Below are positions 14,324 to 21,654 of a stretch of 23,148 nucleotides of DNA, piece after piece. The translations under genes were made by a program, and so were the position numbers. This DNA comes from CAVWDI01 sp046259385. GTDB taxonomy: Bacteria; Chloroflexota; Anaerolineae; Anaerolineales; UBA4823. The stretch's first letter is position 1; the number at the start of each line of letters is the position of its first letter. Location of the stretch: assembly GCA_046259385.1 (NCBI GenBank), contig JBJYWI010000071.1, positions 1-23,148 on the forward strand. Direction: 5' to 3'. The notes under the pieces were generated by a model that was given only the letters and a program-made list of their open reading frames with translations, did no database searches and was not told where the DNA came from.

Positions 14324-15247
14324 ATGGCAAAGGAAAATACTGTAAAAGCGATCGCGAAAGTGATGATCGCAGCTGCCTGGGCGGATGGCAGGATCACCAA
14401 TGATGAGATTAACAGCCTAAAAGACCTCTTATTTCGCCTGCCGGATATGACCGCCAGCGACTGGGCGGAACTTGAGATATATATCGAATCTCCGATTGAT
14501 GAGGAGGAACGAATGCGGTTGGTTGAGTCCCTGAGGAGGGAATTGTCTTCACAGGAAGAGAAGCGGCTGGCGCTGGACTCGCTGGGTGAAATTGTCTCTG
14601 CCGACGGTGAAATCACCGAAAGCGAGCGAGCGCTGATGGATGAAATCAGTCCGTTGATTGAAAGCAGCGATGTCAGCATGCTCGGACCGCTATCCAAGTT
14701 GATGCGTGGTTCAATAAAACGACATTCCAGGGTTGTTGCTGAGGCACATAACCGTGAAATTTACCTAGATGATTTTATTAATCACAGGGTTTTTTACCTG
14801 GTAAGCCGGCGCATGGAGATGGAAGGGGAGCAGATCAGCGTTTCCGATTCATTACTTCGAAAATTGAGTCTAGCTGGCGGGTTGATGGCCCGAGTTGCGT
14901 ATGTCGATAGGGACGTGAACGAATCTGAGTTTGACGCGATGGCGGATATACTGGAAGAGACCTGGGATGTCACTCCCCTCGAAGCTGCCGTGATCGCTGA
15001 AGTCGCTGTATCACAAATCGGGGCAGGGATGGAGACATATGGAGCCGCCCGCGCTTTATTTGAAACGACCAGTGAAGAACAGCGGGTCAAATTCCTGGAT
15101 GTTCTTTTTGCTGTCGCCGGAAGCGATGGATTTGTGACTTATGAAGAGACGGAAGAGATCCGATTGATATCGAAATTGTTAAAATTAAGCCACAGTCAGT
15201 TTATCGACGCTAAGTTGAAAATATCCCCTGATAAAAGGTCCAGCTGA
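14324..15247 (+). CDS. Tandem TerB-domain protein
   Basis: Cytosolic all-helical protein of 307 residues with two TerB-like modules. Each module carries two metal-binding-type acidic loops: ADGRIT (20-25) and ADGEIT (93-98) in the first, VDRDVN (194-199) and SDGFVT (267-272) in the second. The third loop is degenerate. A charged linker (residues 120-180) separates the modules. TerB domains are associated with tellurite/stress-response systems and with membrane-linked complexes, but no other Ter gene (TerC, TerD, TerY) is in the window, so a tellurite role is not supported. The ATG has GGAG about 8 nt upstream. The zinc-ribbon membrane protein gene follows 167 bp downstream on the same strand, suggesting a joint function. 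Confidence 0.85.
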   Translation: MAKENTVKAIAKVMIAAAWADGRITNDEINSLKDLLFRLPDMTASDWAELEIYIESPIDEEERMRLVESLRRELSSQEEKRLALDSLGEIVSADGEITESERALMDEISPLIESSDVSMLGPLSKLMRGSIKRHSRVVAEAHNREIYLDDFINHRVFYLVSRRMEMEGEQISVSDSLLRKLSLAGGLMARVAYVDRDVNESEFDAMADILEETWDVTPLEAAVIAEVAVSQIGAGMETYGAARALFETTSEEQRVKFLDVLFAVAGSDGFVTYEETEEIRLISKLLKLSHSQFIDAKLKISPDKRSS

Positions 15248-15300
15248 AACCCGGACTATTTCCGATCCAAAAATTTTTGTTTTTAAATTTATAGGGGAAG

Positions 15301-15381
15301 ATGAAGTATGACAGTCTTTCTGTTGGAGATGTGATTTTGATAGAAGAATCTCTTCAGATAGCTCAGCTTCCAAGCTGGTAG
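15301..15381 (+). CDS. Possible 26-residue small ORF between the TerB and zinc-ribbon genes
   Basis: ATG follows AGGGGAAG, a strong but very close ribosome site, and reads MKYDSLSVGDVILIEESLQI and six more residues to TAG. A short inverted repeat (CAGCTT-CC-AAGCTG, 15364-15377) covers its end. It could be a leader peptide for the zinc-ribbon gene or chance; there is no homology I recognise. Confidence 0.25.
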   Translation: MKYDSLSVGDVILIEESLQIAQLPSW

Positions 15382-15414
15382 AATTAGAAGAAAATTGCTG
15401 GAGGATGGTCACCT

Positions 15415-16503
15415 ATGGCGCGTAAGGATTTGGGGCAAATTGAACTGCAGTGGACCTGCCCTAACTGTGGGGGGATCAATCCCGGACCAGATAAATTCTG
15501 CAATCAATGTGGGGCAGCGCAGCCTGAGGAAGTTGAATTTGAACAGGCAGACCGCCAGCAAATCATCAGCGAAGAAGAAAAAGAAAGCCAGTCGAGGGTA
15601 GGTCCTGATATCCACTGCCCTTTCTGCGGAACCCGCAACCCTGGGAATGCGAAAAAATGCCTGCAGTGCGGTGGAGACCTGGTTGAAGGTCGAAAACGGC
15701 AGTCGGGACGTGTGGTTGGCGCGTACCATACCGGACCGGAGATAAAGGTGAAATGCCCGCACTGCGGTCAGGAAAACCCTAATACCGCAAAGATTTGTTC
15801 ACACTGCGGGGGAAGTATGCATATTGAAAGGGAACCCGCTGCAGAACCGACGATAGGCGCGGACACCCCCAGAGTATTGTCTCGTCCGTGGGTACTGGTT
15901 CTGGCTATTTTGGTTGTCGTGGTCCTGTGCGGCGTTGGGGCTTGGTTTGCAATTCTGGCAAACCGTACCGAAGCGGTTACAGGCGTCGTCGAGGGGATTG
16001 GCTGGGAACGGAGCGTTCCAATTGAAGCATTGGTCCCTGTCAGCCACAGTGGGTGGTGGGATGAGATCCCCGGCGATGCAGAGGTGGGAGCATGCAGCCA
16101 GGAAATCCGTTATGTGCAGAGCCAACCCGCGCCGAATTCAGTGGAGGTCTGCGGAACACCCTACACAGTGGATACGGGTAATGGATATGCGGATGTGGTG
16201 CAGGATTGTGAGTATCAGGTGTACGATGATTACTGCGACTACACCGTACAGGAATGGAGTGTGGTTGATACAGTCAGCCTGAATGGGAATGACTCTTCGC
16301 CAGCCTGGCCCGACCCGCCTTTAGAGGATGGGCAGCGGTTGGGTGAGAACTGGACAGAATCCTACGTCATTTATTTTTATACTAGCCAGGGACCGTACAC
16401 ATACACTACGACAGATTATGATCTGTTTATGAGCGCCCAACCCGGAATGGAATGGGATCTCAACATCAATTCCTTTGGATCTCTGCTCTCTATCGACCGC
16501 TGA
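15415..16503 (+). CDS. Triple zinc-ribbon membrane protein with extracytoplasmic domain
   Basis: The 362-residue product has three near-identical zinc ribbons of the form CxxC-10-CxxC: Cys15/18/29/32, Cys68/71/82/85 and Cys114/117/128/131, separated by charged linkers. One transmembrane helix (about 158-181) follows, then a 180-residue outer domain rich in Tyr, Asp and Trp. That domain has four cysteines (227, 246, 265, 274), an even number compatible with disulfides. RPW before the helix and no signal peptide predict cytoplasmic ribbons and an outside C-terminus. The ribbons could bind a protein or nucleic-acid partner; the outer domain I do not recognise. GGAGG lies about 10 nt before the ATG. 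It follows the TerB gene in the same direction, so a link between internal TerB and external sensing is plausible but unproven. Confidence 0.85.
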   Translation: MARKDLGQIELQWTCPNCGGINPGPDKFCNQCGAAQPEEVEFEQADRQQIISEEEKESQSRVGPDIHCPFCGTRNPGNAKKCLQCGGDLVEGRKRQSGRVVGAYHTGPEIKVKCPHCGQENPNTAKICSHCGGSMHIEREPAAEPTIGADTPRVLSRPWVLVLAILVVVVLCGVGAWFAILANRTEAVTGVVEGIGWERSVPIEALVPVSHSGWWDEIPGDAEVGACSQEIRYVQSQPAPNSVEVCGTPYTVDTGNGYADVVQDCEYQVYDDYCDYTVQEWSVVDTVSLNGNDSSPAWPDPPLEDGQRLGENWTESYVIYFYTSQGPYTYTTTDYDLFMSAQPGMEWDLNINSFGSLLSIDR

Positions 16504-16561
16504 TAAAAGTTAGATTTATCGAATTAAGGAATCAGGGCGGGTGGAGTATTATCGATAAAAT

Positions 16562-16575
16562 CTGGCTATAGCCAG
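16562..16575 (-). terminator. Perfect 14-bp palindrome behind the VOC pseudogene, weak terminator candidate
   Basis: CTGGCTA/TAGCCAG lies 3 bp after the minus-strand stop at 16578 and is followed on that strand by ATTTTATC. The effective stem is only 5 bp with a TATA loop, so it is at best a weak terminator. It might also be read from the plus strand behind the zinc-ribbon gene. Confidence 0.3.
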
Positions 16576-16577
16576 GG

Positions 16578-16960
16578 TTAAGCTTGCGACATTAAAGCAA
16601 TTATATTTCCCACGGAGTCCTTAAACCAAGCCCATTTGGTGTTGCCTATAACAGCGATCCCGGCTCCATCAGTCGTAATCTCACCAAGGTCATACTGTTC
16701 AAACACCACGCCGCGTTCTGTTAATCCATTGACAACCGTTTCGATATCTTCGACAAGAAAAGTGGCAGCAGCGTGTTCCGCTTTCGTTCCTTGACGCTCA
16801 TACAAAAAATCTGGTTGTTATTGCCGGGTTCAAATAATAGTGCACTTTCAGAATCAGGCACATTGATTGGTTTCAATCCGAGTTTTTGAGTATAAGAGGC
16901 TTCCGCACGGGAGATCTCAACGGCGGGCATGGTGCTGATTACAGGTGCAGATGCCAGCAT
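16578..16960 (-). pseudogene. VOC (glyoxalase/bleomycin-resistance) family protein, frame disrupted
   Basis: Two overlapping minus-strand frames each encode half of one VOC domain. The first, from the ATG at 16960 with a GGAGG site, runs MLASAPVISTMPAVEISRAE to GNNNQIF. The second carries LYERQGTKAEHAAATFLVED to the end, DSVGNIIALMSQA. They join cleanly if one base is gained, or the ribosome slips back one, within the T6 run (plus-strand A6, 16804-16809). The rejoined protein would be about 128 residues, normal for a single VOC module, with KWAWFKDSVGNIIAL as the typical C-terminal strand. Substrate is unknown. A homopolymer sequencing or assembly error is the simplest explanation; a real mutation or -1 slippage on ATTTTTTG are alternatives. 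It is divergent from kynU. Confidence 0.75.
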
Positions 16961-17047
16961 AATTAACCTCCTTGTTGTGGTTTGTTCACATTACAGCACT
17001 TAAATAAGATAAATTATCTCCAAATAATTGATTATGAAATGGTCAGA

Positions 17048-17053
17048 TATAAT
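17048..17053 (+). promoter_or_regulatory. Candidate -10 box of the kynU promoter
   Basis: A perfect TATAAT lies 52 bp upstream of the kynU ATG in the 144-bp divergent gap. No good -35 is found at 16-18 bp spacing. Confidence 0.35.
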
Positions 17054-17104
17054 TTGTTTTGCCCAGGTTGTTTTCATCTTGATATTTGCTAGGAGAAATC
17101 ACTA

Positions 17105-18388
17105 ATGAAATTTAATTCGACCGATGTTTCGCTGGCGCAGGAGCTGGACCAGGCGGATGAGCTGAGGCGTTTCCGGGATCAGTTCGTGATCTCTGACCAG
17201 GACCTGATCTATCTGGATGGCAATTCGCTCGGGCGCTTGCCAAAGAAGACTGCGGGTATTTTGCGGGAAGCGGTCGAGCATGGCTGGGGGTACCGGCTGA
17301 TCAGGGTTTGGAATGACGGCTGGTTTAATGCGCCTTCCACGATTGGGGGCAAGATTGCAGGTTTGATCGGAGCCCGACCTGACGAAGTCATACTGGGAGA
17401 TTCGACATCGGTAAATTTATTCAAACTGGTTGCGGCTGCCATGAAATATAAACCCGACAGAGTAAAAATTGTCAGCGATGTTTTGAACTTTCCCTCCGAT
17501 CTTTACATACTTCAGGGGTTCATAGACCTGCTGGGGGGCAGGCATAAACTGGAATTGATCCCTTCGCAAGATGGAATTGCTGTATCCAATGAAGCTGTAG
17601 AGGGGGCGGTTGATTCTCGGACTGCGCTGGTGACATTTTCCCATGTCGCCTTTAAAAGCGCGTTCATGTATGACGCCCGGGCTGTAACGAAAATTGCCCA
17701 CCAGGCTGGCGCGCTCGTTTTATGGGACCTGAGCCATTCTGCAGGAGCGGTCCCGGTTGAATTGAACAATTGGGAAGTCGATCTGGCGGTTGGCTGCACG
17801 TATAAGTATCTTAATGGAGGTCCGGGAGCGCCGGCGTTTTTATATGTCAGGCGAGACCTTCAGGAGGCGCTCACACCTCCAATCTGGGGCTGGTTTGCCA
17901 GCCAGGCGCCATTTGAATTCGGGCTGGATTTTCGACCGTCGAGCGAGGTAAACCGCTTCAGTGTAGGAACCCCACCCATGCTATCCATGCTGGCGATTGA
18001 GCCTGCGGTTGATCTGCTGCTGGAGGCGGGGATAGAGCGCTTGCGTGAAAAAAGCAATAATCAATCCGAATACCTGATCTACCTAGCGGAGCAGTGGTTG
18101 TATCCGCTCGGATTTGGACTGGGGTCTCCCAGAGAATGCAGCAGGCGCGGCTCCCATGTATCTTTAAAACACAAAGAAGGCTACCGTATCAACCGGGCGC
18201 TGATTGAATCGGGTCCTCCTGCGGTGCGTGTAATACCGGATTTCCGCGAGCCGGATAATATCCGCCTCGGAATTGCCCCGATTTATACAACCTACACAGA
18301 AATCCACCGGGCGGTTTCCAGAATAAGACAGATCGTTGAAGATAACCTCTACATGGATTATTCTGATAAGAGGCTCGGGGTTACATAA
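17105..18388 (+). CDS. kynU: Kynureninase
   Basis: PLP-dependent hydrolase of 427 residues that cleaves L-kynurenine to anthranilate and alanine (and 3-hydroxykynurenine to 3-hydroxyanthranilate) in tryptophan breakdown. The PLP lysine is Lys234 in CTYKYLNGGPGAPAF. Asp208 in LWDLSHSAG contacts the pyridine nitrogen, with His211 next to it. IYLDGNSLGRLP (35-46), PPIWGWF and NRFSVGTPP (substrate and phosphate regions) are family-typical. The ATG has AGGAG about 8 nt upstream. Length and motifs match kynureninases and not cysteine desulfurases, the nearest relatives. No other kynurenine-pathway gene is nearby, so its pathway context lies elsewhere. It is convergent with the acyltransferase gene across 49 bp. 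Confidence 0.95.
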   Translation: MKFNSTDVSLAQELDQADELRRFRDQFVISDQDLIYLDGNSLGRLPKKTAGILREAVEHGWGYRLIRVWNDGWFNAPSTIGGKIAGLIGARPDEVILGDSTSVNLFKLVAAAMKYKPDRVKIVSDVLNFPSDLYILQGFIDLLGGRHKLELIPSQDGIAVSNEAVEGAVDSRTALVTFSHVAFKSAFMYDARAVTKIAHQAGALVLWDLSHSAGAVPVELNNWEVDLAVGCTYKYLNGGPGAPAFLYVRRDLQEALTPPIWGWFASQAPFEFGLDFRPSSEVNRFSVGTPPMLSMLAIEPAVDLLLEAGIERLREKSNNQSEYLIYLAEQWLYPLGFGLGSPRECSRRGSHVSLKHKEGYRINRALIESGPPAVRVIPDFREPDNIRLGIAPIYTTYTEIHRAVSRIRQIVEDNLYMDYSDKRLGVT

Positions 18389-18437
18389 TGCCTGGAGGGT
18401 TTGAACTGTGCTGGTTGTAATCGGGTTTTGATTAGAA

Positions 18438-19325
18438 TCAAGATGTGTGCTTTTCCAGCACCTCCTTTGCGCTGGTTTTTATCAACTCCATTATTTCGCT
18501 GGAATCCCCGGCCAATACAGGAGTTCCCGTATAAACTGGTTTTCCGAAGGTAACCCTGGGGGTCAGCTCAAATTTTTTATGAAAGCTCAGCATCCGGGCG
18601 ATCTGAATGTACTCCGCGATACGCTGCTGCATCCAGAATTCCCTGCGTAGTTTTGTGAGTGGATTGCGCAGGCTGGATGGGTCAAGCACACCGCTGACGA
18701 TTGTGGGGATGATTTTAGTTCCTGGGGCTCTGCGCAGGAAGATTTCCAGGCTTTTCGACCAGCCTTCTATTGATTCACTTGCTCCGGGGAGGAAGGCCGG
18801 GTCAGGGTCAATCTTTCCGGTGGGAAAGATAATTAGCAGGCCGCCTTTATTCAGGTGGCGGATGGTTTCCCGCACAACCGCTGTTCTCTGGCGGATTTCG
18901 TAGGGCGTGTAGATCAGGTATTTGCTGGCTCCAGGCAGGGCTTTTACCACAGGTACTCCGGAAATGATCAGTTTGAGGTCATCGCGCGGCAGTGCAGAGA
19001 AAATAACCAGGGCATCCAGCGTTCCGGGATGGTTTGACGCGATGATCGCTGACCCATTCTGCGGGATGTTTTCAGCGCCGTTTATGACCACCCCATCCAC
19101 GTAATCCGGCAGGTATTTGCGTGCTGTTTCAGCGATACCGTGTGTTGCCAGGTCTGCGTCAACTTTTAACGCTAACCGTGCGAACCGGCGCGCGGCTGGA
19201 TACATTAGCGGGCCAAAGACTTTTCGTACTAGACTGCCGTATGTAAATCCCATCGCCCGAAAGGCTTCATCTGTGATTTTTTCTTGGATAACTTCAATAT
19301 CAGAGCTTTGACTGTAGATATTCAT
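18438..19325 (-). CDS. PlsC-type 1-acyl-glycerol-3-phosphate/lysophospholipid acyltransferase family protein
   Basis: The 295-residue product has the acyltransferase motif I NHPGTLD, an HX4D with His99 and Asp104, and motif III FPTG (167-170) in the place of the usual FPEG. The substitution of Thr for Glu is an oddity. A basic amphipathic N-terminus (residues 30-60) may bring it to the membrane. Substrates are unknown. There is no Shine-Dalgarno before the ATG at 19325, but TATATA lies 8 nt upstream (19334-19339), so a leaderless transcript is possible. It lies 72 bp downstream of the universal stress protein gene on the same strand and ends facing kynU. Confidence 0.87.
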   Translation of the reverse strand: MNIYSQSSDIEVIQEKITDEAFRAMGFTYGSLVRKVFGPLMYPAARRFARLALKVDADLATHGIAETARKYLPDYVDGVVINGAENIPQNGSAIIASNHPGTLDALVIFSALPRDDLKLIISGVPVVKALPGASKYLIYTPYEIRQRTAVVRETIRHLNKGGLLIIFPTGKIDPDPAFLPGASESIEGWSKSLEIFLRRAPGTKIIPTIVSGVLDPSSLRNPLTKLRREFWMQQRIAEYIQIARMLSFHKKFELTPRVTFGKPVYTGTPVLAGDSSEIMELIKTSAKEVLEKHTS

Positions 19326-19397
19326 ATTGAATTTATATAAAACGTAGGGAATTATTGGCAGTGGAAGAGAATATGGAATCCGCGAGAAAATCTAATA

Positions 19398-19820
19398 TTA
19401 AACAATTTCGGTTTTAATGCCAGTTTCTGCTTCAATTTCACCAGTGTATTTCTTAAGTTCTGCCAATCGAAATGTGGAATCATCCCCGCATGGGCGGCCT
19501 AAAATTATGAGTGAAACCTCTTTTTCTACAGCGACTTTTTTAATCTGCTCCCTGACTCTGCCTTTGCGGTTAATCGCCTCCGCATGGACACCCTGTTCGT
19601 TGGCGCGTTCTTTGGCCATCATTAGCAAAAAATCGCCCATGTCCGATACCTCGTCTTCAACATCAACCACAATTGGCGCTGCCGTTTTGTTTAGAAACTG
19701 CAGGTCAACGACATAAAGAAACAATAATGTGTCGTTATTCTCTTTGGCGCGGGCAATCGCTTCATCTTGAGTGCAGATGCTGTCCTCACCCCCTCGTGTA
19801 GCGCAAAGAATTATTGCCAT
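19398..19820 (-). CDS. Universal stress protein (UspA) family protein
   Basis: Cytosolic protein of 140 residues with the single-domain USP fold: MAIILCATRGGEDS at the N-terminus, hydrophobic strand TLLFLYVVDL, and LIILGRPCGDDSTF (104-117). Gly108 and Gly112 sit in the ATP-binding loop region, where the expected G-x2-G-x9-G(S/T) is only loosely kept; ATP binding is therefore uncertain. GGAGG (19826-19830) overlaps the transporter stop, and the ATG is 9 bp after it, so translation is probably coupled to the transporter. USP genes beside transporters often encode nucleotide-responsive regulators of them; that is an inference here. Confidence 0.88.
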   Translation of the reverse strand: MAIILCATRGGEDSICTQDEAIARAKENNDTLLFLYVVDLQFLNKTAAPIVVDVEDEVSDMGDFLLMMAKERANEQGVHAEAINRKGRVREQIKKVAVEKEVSLIILGRPCGDDSTFRLAELKKYTGEIEAETGIKTEIV

Positions 19821-19829
19821 GGAGACCTC

Positions 19830-21218
19830 CTACAAATAGAGAAGTAGTAAATAGATCGAAGACAGAATCAGCGTTATCAGAGTTACTGGAATACCGTCCC
19901 GCATAAAGCGGCTGAATGTAATTCGATAACCTGCCTGGGCTAGCAAGCCGACAGCGACAATGTTTGGGGCTGAACCCAGATAAGTTGAATTGCCACCAAA
20001 ATCTGCCCCCATAATTAATGCCCAGTACAGAACATTGTTTTCAGCTGCGCCGGGGATGTTTGCATTTAATAAGTCAATAACAGGGAGGACCGCGACGGCA
20101 AATGGGATATTGGCAACTATTCCTGAAGCGATTCCTGAAATCCAGAGAGTTAACATAGTTGCCCTGGTTAGACTATTGCCGGCCAGCACCAATATTCTTG
20201 AAGCCAGCCAGCCGATTGCCCCGGTTGCTTCCATACCTCCCACAACGACAAATAAGCCAATAAAAAAAATTAAGGTGGTCCAGTCCACCTCAGACAGCAT
20301 ATCATCAACATCAGGACGGACCCAGGCGATTAATAAAGCGGCCCCACTGAGCGAAACTACACTTGGCGGCATATGCCCCAGATAATCAGCAATAAAGAAT
20401 AAAACAAAAGTAACTACACCCAGGAAGACAGCCTTGTAAAGAGTATGATGGTCATGGATCTGAGCCTCACTGTCTAATTTGTCAATCAATCGGGGGGATA
20501 TGATTTTCCTTTCGGAGGTATATTCCTGCCGATACTGAATTCGATTGATCACCAGCAGCGCAAGCATACATATCGCTGCAATTGGAAGCATGTTAACTAG
20601 ATATTCTCCGAAACTCATGCCTATATGGGAACCAACAATGGTGCTTGGCGGGTCACCGATCAGGGTTGCTGCCCCACCGATGTTCGAAGCCAGAACCTCA
20701 GCGATCACGATCGCCAATGGGCTCATACCGAGAGCTACTGCTAATTGAATCGATAGTGGCGCTATTAAAAGGATTGCAGTGACATCATTAAGTATCGCAG
20801 AGGTGATGCCGGTTAATGTAATCAGCAAAGCTGCAATAAGCCAGGTATTTCCCCTGGACAACTTGTACAGACGCAGCCCCAGCCATCGGAACACATTTGT
20901 AGCTGATAGGATTGCCATAAATATCATCATTCCCAGAATGAGGAATATAACATTCCAGTCGACAAATTGCATGGCTTCTTCGAATGTAAGTATGCGCAGG
21001 TCGGCGGAGATATTGCCACCGATGTAAGTAATTAAAAAGACCGTTACAGCGCCAAGCAGCGCAGCGGCGGTTTCGTGGAGCAGGCGGAATGAAATAGCGA
21101 TAAACACCAGAAAGAAGATGCCAGTAGCAATTATTGCAGCTAGCCCGATCGAGTTTTCAGCAGTTACAACTGAAAGAAGAGAATTGAGTGATTCAGCAAG
21201 AAACGCAAACAGGTTCAT
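19830..21218 (-). CDS. ArsB/NhaD (ion transporter superfamily) membrane transporter
   Basis: Polytopic inner-membrane protein of 462 residues with 11-12 predicted helices. Signature stretches of the IT superfamily are present in both inverted halves: TSAILNDVTAILLIAPL then SNIGGAATLIGDPPSTIVG (first half), and FFIGLFVVVGGMEATG then GADFGGNSTYLGSAPNIVAVG (second half). A soluble loop with HDHH lies between the halves. Members move Na+/H+, arsenite or anions; I cannot choose, although lack of other ars genes argues against arsenite. The ATG at 21218 has no clear ribosome site. It is the first gene of a pair with the universal stress protein. Confidence 0.9.
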   Translation of the reverse strand: MNLFAFLAESLNSLLSVVTAENSIGLAAIIATGIFFLVFIAISFRLLHETAAALLGAVTVFLITYIGGNISADLRILTFEEAMQFVDWNVIFLILGMMIFMAILSATNVFRWLGLRLYKLSRGNTWLIAALLITLTGITSAILNDVTAILLIAPLSIQLAVALGMSPLAIVIAEVLASNIGGAATLIGDPPSTIVGSHIGMSFGEYLVNMLPIAAICMLALLVINRIQYRQEYTSERKIISPRLIDKLDSEAQIHDHHTLYKAVFLGVVTFVLFFIADYLGHMPPSVVSLSGAALLIAWVRPDVDDMLSEVDWTTLIFFIGLFVVVGGMEATGAIGWLASRILVLAGNSLTRATMLTLWISGIASGIVANIPFAVAVLPVIDLLNANIPGAAENNVLYWALIMGADFGGNSTYLGSAPNIVAVGLLAQAGYRITFSRFMRDGIPVTLITLILSSIYLLLLYL

Positions 21219-21378
21219 TCATGTATGAGTGTGTAAAGAAGCCCAAATATAATATTGTTTCAATTTGGTTTTATGATAACAATCTCTTCACATGGGCTGT
21301 CCAAATTGAGTGACGCTTCTTTTCAGCCCCTTGAAAAAAATTGTCTAATGATTTATCTGATACCCGCTCTGGTGATGG

Positions 21379-21579
21379 TTAATCCACTTTAAAGGCGATT
21401 TTTACGGTTGCCCGGTATTCCTTAATTTCACCGTCTTCCACGGTTGCGGTCTGTTTGACGAGTTCGATACCAGATATACCGTGCAGGGTTTCCTTGGCAC
21501 CTTTGAGAGCAGTTTTCACTGCGTCTTCCCAGCCTTCCTTGGAAGTGCCAACAACTTCAATTACTTTTACAACTGTCAT
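21379..21579 (-). CDS. Dodecin, flavin-binding dodecameric protein
   Basis: The 66-residue product matches dodecin: MTVVKVIEVVGTSKEGWEDA with the flavin-stacking Trp at residue 17, then TALKGAKETL, and a C-terminal beta-strand ending VKIAFKVD. Dodecins assemble as hollow dodecamers that store or buffer flavin, and this one is likely cytosolic. CAGGAGG lies 6-7 nt before the ATG. It sits 75 bp behind comM in the same direction and has no obvious terminator after it. Confidence 0.95.
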   Translation of the reverse strand: MTVVKVIEVVGTSKEGWEDAVKTALKGAKETLHGISGIELVKQTATVEDGEIKEYRATVKIAFKVD

Positions 21580-21654
21580 GATCTGCCTCCTGTCCTAATC
21601 GATTGTTCTTTCTGAATTCTTAAAACTGCTCAACACAGTAAATCTCCATTTATT

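Noticed and set aside
14308..14697. Minus-strand 129-codon frame
   Set aside because: Ser/Ile-rich complement of the TerB gene; no ribosome site and no recognisable domain.
16513..16562. Imperfect inverted repeat GATTTATCG / CGATAAAATC
   Set aside because: One-base bulge, AT-rich arms and a 31-nt loop; expected by chance in this AT-rich gap.
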